Assembly: GCA_020284085.1 (NCBI GenBank)
Contig: JACEVL010000772.1
Coordinates: forward strand, 40,001-104,000
Direction of reading: 5' to 3'
From: Aporrectodea caliginosa
Taxonomy: Eukaryota > Annelida > Clitellata > Crassiclitellata > Lumbricidae
DNA length: 64,000 nucleotides
The notes below the pieces were generated by a model. It had not been told where the DNA came from. It did no database searches and saw nothing but the letters and a program-made list of their open reading frames with translations. The position numbers and the translations under genes are program-made. Shown one piece after another: positions 59,001 through 64,000 of the stretch. Position 1 is the first letter of the stretch; every line of letters begins with the position of its first letter.

Positions 59001-60729
59001 CCATCCATCCATCCATCCATCCATCCATCCATCCATCCATCCATCAGGCAGTTTATTCACTTGCTGACTCCCCTTATTGTTCCTTCTAATACATCCTTCT
59101 ATTTTGCATGTTGTTTTACATTCTTCCAGGTGTGGACAGAAGTCCAGTCGGGAGATGGAGCGGTTAATTTCATAACTGGAATGGGAGGCTTCCTACAGAC
59201 GATTCTCTTTGGCTACGGTGGGATGCGCCTGGACGTGGAAGAGCTTAGCTTCCAGACCCCTCGTCTTCCTCCAGGAACGACCTCGATGACCTTGCGCAAC
59301 CTCAACTACATGGAAATGGAATTCGACCTTGCGTTGAATTCGACCTCTGTCACCGTGGCCGTGATCTTTACGGGGTCCCATCAATTGTTCCTCAACAAAA
59401 CAAATCCTGTGGAAGAGATTCCACTCACATCTGGTAAGAGCTACCCACTGGAGCGTCAAGGAGATCTCATTCGCTCAGTCATTCGTTAGATGGCGTTATA
59501 TAAATGACAGACCTAATATATAGCTCACCATTCGTTCATTCAACAGCTGCATGTCTAGGTGACAGGTTACATAAGGTGACCATTATCGCATACTCTAATT
59601 AAAGCAGCGCTTCATGAATGATAGATATATTTTTGAGATAACAATACGACTACTTGACGGCGTGAAAGAAATAGCGAAAATGCATTTTTCTTCACCAAAT
59701 AATTAAAATTTATTACTTATGGCCTAAATATTTTCTCTTTCTGCCAATAGTGGCCGCCGACTCCTTCGCTCTGCAGTCCGCGGTGACCTGATTGTCCCCT
59801 TTGCATGCACTTCTATAATGCAGCATCAGGCCTTCTCGGTTGTGGGATCGATTATCTGGAATGGGCTTCCTCTAAAGCTGTGTCTCCTACCTAGGAACTC
59901 TTCACCTGCATTTTATGCCTCTCTGAAAGCTACTCTTTTCTGCCGTGGTTGGGCCAGGAGCGCCTCTGAGTAGATTTCTTGAAGGGACGCTATTTCAAAT
60001 TTCTTTGATTGATTGATTGATTGAAATAAGGCTGTACTAGCCATTTGCACATTCATGACTTTTCTGTGAATTTAGGTTTTTAAAGGTGAGTGTTTCTTCA
60101 CGAGCGTTGCGTCGAGTCAGATAGGGTTGTCAGGTGATACTGGGAGAAGAAGAACGAGCAGATCCAAGAGATCAGAGTGGGAGGAAACAGAAACCGTTGT
60201 GGTTGCATTTAGTTTGAGAGGAAGGACGGCGGATTCGATGAATGAATCAATCAAATCAATCAATCAAATCTTTTTATTGAAGCAAATGATTAAAAAACAC
60301 ATAACATTTCAACATAAAGTATCACCTATTACGCCGTCAAGAGGAGTCCCAAAGGGATCAAGATTCTTTAACTAGACACCTAGAACAACATTTCAGAAAT
60401 ATGAATTAGCTAAATCCTTGTTTAAACAGTGCAATATCAAGTTTCGTACAGTCGCTTTTAGTACATAGTACATCGTTAAAGTAAATGATTAACTGATTCT
60501 GGAGATTATGAAAATATACTGTAGTAAACCGAAAACCTTTGTAATCAGTGGAAAAGAATATTGAGTTGATTGAATGCTTAAAGATATATCTGTTGATTAA
60601 TTTCTAGGCCTCAACGTCGTCTTTCCTCCTCAGGAATTCACCATTTTTGCGGCGGACGACCCCAACTGTCCGATGCTAACAGCCATCAATGTCGACTACT
60701 CAACAACCAAGAAACGATTTCATCAGTAG
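50374..60729 (+). CDS. PGGHG: protein-glucosylgalactosylhydroxylysine glucosidase-like (GH65), spliced
   Basis: Joined exons: 50374-50561, 51064-51170, 52208-52315, 52899-53154, 53963-54804, 55392-55530, 56428-56522, 57151-57395, one of 57823-58126 or 59130-59433, and 60608-60729, giving about 801 residues. The mammalian enzyme is about 737. This family removes glucose from glucosyl-galactosyl-hydroxylysine of collagens. In order: leader [18 protein letters not shown] (hydrophobic); N-terminal domain with [16 protein letters not shown] (about 70-85) and SHRARIPS; the catalytic (alpha/alpha)6 region with [14 protein letters not shown] (Asp near 370) and NGVMPPDEH (Glu near 507), the places where the vertebrate enzyme has essential carboxylates; then [22 protein letters not shown] and the C-terminal [19 protein letters not shown]. 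Phases join in frame throughout. The exon 7/8 boundary is ambiguous: 56512 with 57117 also fits. The leader suggests secretory or lysosomal targeting (inference). It is the only clear gene for at least 20 kb on either side. Confidence 0.9.
50942..51063. other. end of PGGHG intron 1
   Basis: Non-coding. Open frames crossing it arise by read-through of exon 2 in other frames. Confidence 0.4.
51064..51170 (+). CDS. PGGHG: PGGHG exon 2
   Basis: Acceptor TGTGTTTCACAG; peptide [20 protein letters not shown], then [16 protein letters not shown]. Donor CAG/GTACAC. This is the signature start of the GH65 N-terminal domain. Confidence 0.9.
52208..52315 (+). CDS. PGGHG: PGGHG exon 3
   Basis: Acceptor GCGCTGTAG; peptide [20 protein letters not shown], then [16 protein letters not shown]. 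Donor ACG/GTATGT. Confidence 0.85.
52659..52704. repeat. (GT)n microsatellite in PGGHG intron 3
   Basis: About 23 GT units. Confidence 0.95.
52899..53154 (+). CDS. PGGHG: PGGHG exon 4
   Basis: Acceptor CATTCCTTTAG; starts [20 protein letters not shown] and ends CAAASTQCW across the junction. Donor CTG/GTAGGT. A CAT satellite follows in the intron. Confidence 0.85.
53204..53268. repeat. (CAT)n microsatellite in PGGHG intron 4
   Basis: About 21 CAT units starting 50 bp after the exon 4 donor. Confidence 0.95.
53622..53810 (-). mobile_element. LINE 3' end remnant in PGGHG intron 4
   Basis: On the minus strand: [17 protein letters not shown] sequence, then GAGCGCTCTTGTGAGACTG, GGTGGCGCTTTATAAATGTC and a short ACATC/ACATT run. 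Confidence 0.6.
53963..54804 (+). CDS. PGGHG: PGGHG exon 5 (catalytic core), non-canonical GC donor
   Basis: 842 bp. The acceptor CGTAACGAAG has a weak pyrimidine tract but gives the right phase and continues [18 protein letters not shown]. Contains [13 protein letters not shown] and YDIN. The only donor that keeps phase is ACG/GCAAGT, a GC-AG type site. GC content is visibly higher than in neighbouring DNA. Confidence 0.85.
55080..55245 (+). mobile_element. LINE-like tail in PGGHG intron 5
   Basis: ATAACGGCGCTATATAAGTC followed by ATTAGATTAAATTAG. Weak body. Confidence 0.4.
55392..55530 (+). CDS. PGGHG: PGGHG exon 6
   Basis: Acceptor GAACCGTAG; peptide [20 protein letters not shown], ending ETLVPD. 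Contains the Glu of the PPDE motif. Donor CAG/GTAGAC. Confidence 0.9.
55989..56063. repeat. (CT)n microsatellite in PGGHG intron 6
   Basis: Two CT runs separated by TTTT. Confidence 0.95.
56428..56522 (+). CDS. PGGHG: PGGHG exon 7
   Basis: Strong acceptor GATGTTTTTTTCAG; peptide [20 protein letters not shown], then EEFDGYDYQ. Two donors are possible: 56523 (GTACGA), used here, or 56513 (GTAGAA) paired with a later start of exon 8. Confidence 0.75.
57151..57395 (+). CDS. PGGHG: PGGHG exon 8
   Basis: Acceptor TCTGTGGTACATGTAG; peptide [20 protein letters not shown], then [13 protein letters not shown] and AREPFK. Donor AAG/GTCAAT at 57396, just before a CATC satellite. An alternative start at 57117 is in frame if exon 7 ends at 57512 minus 1000, i.e. 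56512. Confidence 0.8.
57823..58126 (+). CDS. PGGHG: PGGHG exon 9a (first copy of the duplicated exon)
   Basis: 304 bp; acceptor TTTACATTCTTCCAG, donor CTG/GTAAGA. Peptide starts [20 protein letters not shown] and ends VEEIPLTS plus one base. It carries Asn at about residue 695 and Leu at about 731, where copy 9b has Asp and Ser. Phase 0 in, phase 1 out. Confidence 0.9.
58440..58700 (+). mobile_element. LINE 3' fragment in duplication unit 1
   Basis: [34 protein letters not shown] peptide, then CGCCTCTGAGTAGATATCTT, GAAGGGGAGCTATATCAAAT and ATTG repeats. Confidence 0.75.
59130..59433 (+). CDS. PGGHG: PGGHG exon 9b (second copy of the duplicated exon)
   Basis: 304 bp with identical splice sites and phases to exon 9a. 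11 nucleotide differences, nine of them synonymous. Joined after 9a it reads into TAA at the 13th codon; joined directly after exon 8 it gives a full-length protein. Confidence 0.85.
59765..60030 (+). mobile_element. LINE 3' fragment in duplication unit 2
   Basis: Copy of 58440-58700 ending CGCCTCTGAGTAGATTTCTT, GAAGGGACGCTATTTCAAAT and ATTG repeats. It carries WNGLPL-type coding remnants. Confidence 0.75.
60072..60607. other. last intron of the PGGHG-type gene
   Basis: No repeats beyond a short (ATCA)n at 60237-60268. Confidence 0.5.
60608..60729 (+). CDS. PGGHG: PGGHG last exon
   Basis: Acceptor GATTAATTTCTAG; with the leftover G of exon 9a or 9b it reads [20 protein letters not shown], then [20 protein letters not shown] and TAG (60727-60729). 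A second in-exon CAG acceptor at 60636 would change the frame. No clear polyadenylation signal close downstream. Confidence 0.8.
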
Positions 60730-60734
60730 ACACA

Positions 60735-61150
60735 GCACTTACGCACGCACACTTAGACACACACGCGCACAGAGTCGGGTGCACACACTTATCTCACATT
60801 TTGGCACATATTTAGAAAGATATACACTCCTAAAAACAAAAGCACGCGTTCAGAAATCTTAGCAGACACGCATACACAAATAATGAATCTACAAGCATAC
60901 CATGTTTGCAAAAAGTTCATCTGAATTTTCATTTCCATACATATGTATACATGCATGCATATATGCATATATGCATGCATGCATGCATATATCACATAAG
61001 CTTACATACATACATACAACATACTTAAGTACATACATGTCATGAATACATATCATACAGGCGAATGCATACGGGCAACACGTACATACACATATACATA
61101 CACACATACATACATGCATGTATACACACGCTTACATAAATACACACATA
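60735..61150. repeat. ACAC / GCAT / ATAC satellite-rich 3' flank
   Basis: Imperfect ATAC, GCAT and ACAC repeats directly after the gene, with a palindromic GCATATATGC cluster at 60950-60990. Confidence 0.75.
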
Positions 61151-61689
61151 TAGGGCCTACATGCAGGAAGTGAATAGTCTTTCGCATGCACAGATTCACG
61201 CAACGAAACATACAACCATTTCCATTCATATGCTGCCACTCTCAGACGGAACCTCTCTTATAATTCGGACGATGTTGCAGAGGGTCTCGGATTAAATGGA
61301 TTCATAAATTATTATAGTTGTCCTGATCATAAGGACGTCTCTCCTTTAGTGCAAGACGTTGCAATCTGTGATGGGCTTAGATAAAACGGAACGTTGATCA
61401 CCAGCTCAATTACTATAATCATTGTCTCTTTCTCTCAGCTCCAATATTTATAGTTTCTACAAGCAACATCTATATATTAGCCTTTGATTAGTTACTTTTA
61501 ATTATTATCATGCACATCAAATACAATAACTTGTCTCTTTGTTAATGTGGTAATGATTGTGACGGTGATTATGATAATGATAATAATGATAATAATATTC
61601 GTTTATTAATTCAAATCGACAATTACGCAGTAAGATTACATGATATATAGTAGTAACAGATTATAAAAAGTTTAACAGGAGTCGAATTT

Positions 61690-61864
61690 AACTGTATGGC
61701 AGCCTGCAGCAAGGCACCCACCTGTCCTACTGATCATTTTACAGTCACCCCTAGGGTGTTCAGAAGGCTGAGTCAACCCTATACACCTGGCGGACATCGA
61801 ACCCGAGTTCATTCTGATCTTCGTGCCAGCGTATTACCATTCAACCATCTCCCCGTAGTAACAT
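61690..61864 (-). mobile_element. tRNA-derived SINE
   Basis: On the minus strand: GGGGAGATGGTTGAATGGTA (box A-like), then CTCGGGTTCGATGTCC (box B-like), and body CCCTAGGGGTGACTGTAAAA. Truncated at its 3' end. Confidence 0.65.
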
Positions 61865-61923
61865 CGAAGATAATAAAGAAAACGAGTGGAAGTTGGAAAA
61901 GAAGAAGATGATGATGACGAAAG

Positions 61924-62736
61924 CAGTGTTGTGCACGAGACCAAAAATTCTAAGACCAAGACCGAGACCAAGACCGCGTGGTTCAAGACCAAGACCGAGA
62001 CCAAGACCGCGTGGTCCAAGACCAAGACCGAGACCAAGACCGCGTGGTCCAAGACCAAGACCGAGACCAAGACCGCGTGGTCAAGACCAAGACCGAAACC
62101 AAGACCGCGTGATGAAAGACCGAGACCGAGACCAAGACCGCATTGCCAATGACCAAAACCTAAGCCTCAAGAGTCAAGACCATAAACGCAATTCTCAAGC
62201 GTAGTGTTACATATTCCCATAATTCAAATCAGATGCTTATGATATTTATAGTTATAATTTTTGTCCCCAAGTCTGTAAGGTCTCATGAAGAGCACACTAC
62301 ACTACCGCTAAACACGCTCTCAACAGGCGCAGCTGTTGCAGAATAAACAAAAATTGCCAGTAGAGAAACATTCCCCACCAAATACTTGATCTCCAGCGAG
62401 GTTCTCTCTCGCTTTGTCCTTAGCGGATCGTCGCATGCATTCGAATTTATCTCAGAAATCCCTTAATAACCGGAAGTATCGACAACATTTAATAAATACT
62501 CCACTCTCGCTCCCACCAAAGGCGCAAGGCCAAGATCAAAGGCGAATGACCGAGACCAGACGCCCAAGACCAAGACCACACCTTTAAGACCAAGACCGCA
62601 CCTTTCAAGACCAAGACCAAGACCGAGACCGGTACATTCAAGACCGAGACCAAGACCAAGACCGCATTTTTCGGTCTCGAGACGGTCTCGAGACGGTCTC
62701 GATGACCAAGACCGCGGTCTCGAGACCACATCACTG
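61924..62736. mobile_element. hAT-type non-autonomous element made of AGACC repeats (813 bp)
   Basis: Perfect 8-bp duplication GACGAAAG (61916-61923 and 62737-62744). Termini read inward: CAGTGTTGTGCACGAGACC and CAGTGATGTGGTCTCGAGAC. The interior holds two blocks of AGACCAAGACCG repeats in the same orientation (61955-62150 and 62540-62670, with a unit near 31 bp in the first block) around a unique core. The Pro/Arg- and Lys/Thr-rich open frames here are repeat translations. Confidence 0.85.
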
Positions 62737-62823
62737 GACGAAAGTAAGTTAAGGATAATGAAGATGTTGGTATTGATAGTCGTGGTGGCGGCGGTCGTGG
62801 TGGTGGCGGTGGAGAGAAGAGGA

Positions 62824-62866
62824 AGAAGATCGCCTCTGAGTAGGGATCTTGATGGGCGCTATATAA

Positions 62867-62897
<31 letters not shown>

Positions 62898-62905
62898 CTG
62901 AAGAT
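62824..62905 (+). mobile_element. LINE/SINE tail with (ATTG)n
   Basis: CGCCTCTGAGTAGGGATCTT, GATGGGCGCTATATAAATTT and a GATTGATTG run. Confidence 0.75.
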
Positions 62906-63364
62906 GAATAAGTTTAAGATAATATAGATGGTGGTGCTGTTGGAGATCGTGGTGGAGAGAAATGAAAGAAGATGATGAATTGATGGTGAATAATAAGCTA
63001 AACATAATGAAGATGGTGTTGGAGGTCGTTGTGGTGGTGGTGGCTGTGGTAGAGAGAAGCAGAAGTATATTATGATCCCACACCATGACCGATGTGTGGG
63101 TCAGAGGTCAAGCGATCGATTTTGCACGGATTGTATTCCAATTTGTTACAATGCGTGATATTGACGATCGGATGAACAATGTGCCCGCATTGCATCTTTC
63201 TTTCTGCCCTCGGCTAATGGAATAGACGGATGATGGATCTCCTCTTACCACTCCTTTTGTCCAGTCTCTTCCTTGCTATTTACAATGAGAAAATGCAATC
63301 TAATGGAGTTGGGTTTGCTTTTCGGATGAGGGTGTTTGGCCCTAAGGTCTGGGGGTGTAGGTAA

Positions 63365-63500
63365 GGCATAGCCGGGTGGACAGAGTGGGCCTGCAACGAG
63401 GAGAGCATGGGTTCGAGTCTCTACTGAGGCGATTAGTGTGTAAGGACCTTGAGCGAGTTCCTCACTCACAATTGCTCAGCGCCATCGATGTTCTGTCGTA
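63365..63500 (+). mobile_element. tRNA-derived SINE
   Basis: Head ATAGCCGGGTGGACAGAGTG, then box B-like CATGGGTTCGAGTCTC. Body GTAAGGACCTTGAGCGAGTT then CCTCACTCACAATTGCTCAG, which is shared with the SINE at 37696-37930. Confidence 0.7.
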
Positions 63501-64000
63501 TACGGTCGGTGTGTGCACTTCTGAACTTTGGAAGGAGGACAACATCAGATATAATTTGTATCACTGTGTCAGGATAAAATTTCACAAATGCAATTCTGAA
63601 AGTATAAGAAACGATAAACAAAATTATGAAGATTATCGTATTGTATCTACAGATAAATGTATCGCCTCTCGCTGAATATATATGAGAGGCACTCTCAGCA
63701 CGGAAGCCCCAGAGGAAAAGAAAACGCTTTTAAAGAGAGAGAGCGCCTCTACAAGTAACTTAGTATAAATGCTTCCGAACTCTCTACAGGACTCCGATCG
63801 AATAGGTTCATCATCTAGAAAGGCGACGTCAACAGTATCTGTACATGTACCTATTTGTTTTTCTATAGCTCTTTTGTTTCGATCATAATTATTTTCTGCG
63901 ATCTGCAGACTTAAAACGAAGAGCTACCGTACAAAATTGCTTTCAGTTTTCACTTGATTAAGTAAAGACATCTATGTGTACTCTCATTTTGTCAATTAGG
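63501..64000. other. gene-free stretch to window end
   Basis: No gene recognised. A 63-codon frame without motifs crosses 63480-63675. Confidence 0.4.

Larger units (their letters stand above)
58753..60071 (+). repeat. tandem duplication unit 2 (CATC satellite, exon 9b, LINE fragment)
   Basis: About 1.32 kb with the same order as unit 1: CATC satellite (58766-59045), exon 9b, LINE fragment (59765-60030), ending TTTTCTGTGAAT. Intronic parts look clearly more diverged from unit 1 than the exon does. Confidence 0.9.

Noticed and set aside
61834..62204. Arg/Pro and Lys/Thr repeat proteins
   Set aside because: Translations of AGACCAAG repeats inside a transposable element.

Overview
This is animal (metazoan) nuclear DNA, AT-rich and intron-bearing. 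It has many di-, tri- and tetranucleotide satellites and many remnants of LINEs, SINEs and DNA transposons. Two copies of a canonical metazoan tRNA-Lys(CTT), a collagen-deglycosylating GH65 enzyme gene and CR1/L2-type LINE ends fit an animal. The repeat mix suggests a marine invertebrate, perhaps an echinoderm or another invertebrate deuterostome, but that is a guess. There is no bacterial operon and no CRISPR array.

Layout. 0-9.7 kb: repeat-derived DNA with LINE ends, SINE families, a short hAT-type element (4.0 kb) and a reverse-transcriptase remnant split by a 435-bp PIF/Harbinger-like element (7.7-8.5 kb). 9.73-11.38 kb: the large exon of a C2H2 zinc-finger gene, with a 44-bp deficit inside one finger that shifts the frame. 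12-19.6 kb: mostly non-coding, with local duplications, palindromes and minisatellites. 19.6-21.5 kb: tandem duplication of about 0.87 kb, each copy carrying tRNA-Lys(CTT). 22.3-23.1 kb: ATAC and AC satellites. 23.26-32.3 kb: region starting with a CACTA-like terminus and short ACGG-rich repeats, which recur inverted near 32.3 kb. Inside it are tandem repeats and several exon-like segments on the minus strand that I could not identify. 33.2-34.3 kb: minus-strand LINE reverse transcriptase fragment. 35-50 kb: repeat-dominated, with four more hAT-type non-autonomous elements with 8-bp target duplications. One sits inside a SINE whose empty site occurs elsewhere in this window.

50.37-60.73 kb holds the one clear host gene, a nine-step spliced gene on the plus strand for a GH65 protein-glucosylgalactosylhydroxylysine glucosidase (PGGHG/ATHL1 type), about 801 residues with an N-terminal hydrophobic leader. 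The exons join in frame throughout, although the exon 7/8 boundaries are ambiguous. One intron starts with GC instead of GT. The penultimate exon (304 bp) exists in two copies inside a 1.3-kb tandem duplication. Either copy alone gives a complete protein, but inclusion of both gives an immediate stop, so the arrangement predicts mutually exclusive splicing. 60.8-64 kb: satellites, a hAT-type element built of AGACC-type repeats, and SINEs.

Other than the PGGHG gene, the zinc-finger exon and the tRNAs, I found no host gene I can name. All boundaries were read by eye.
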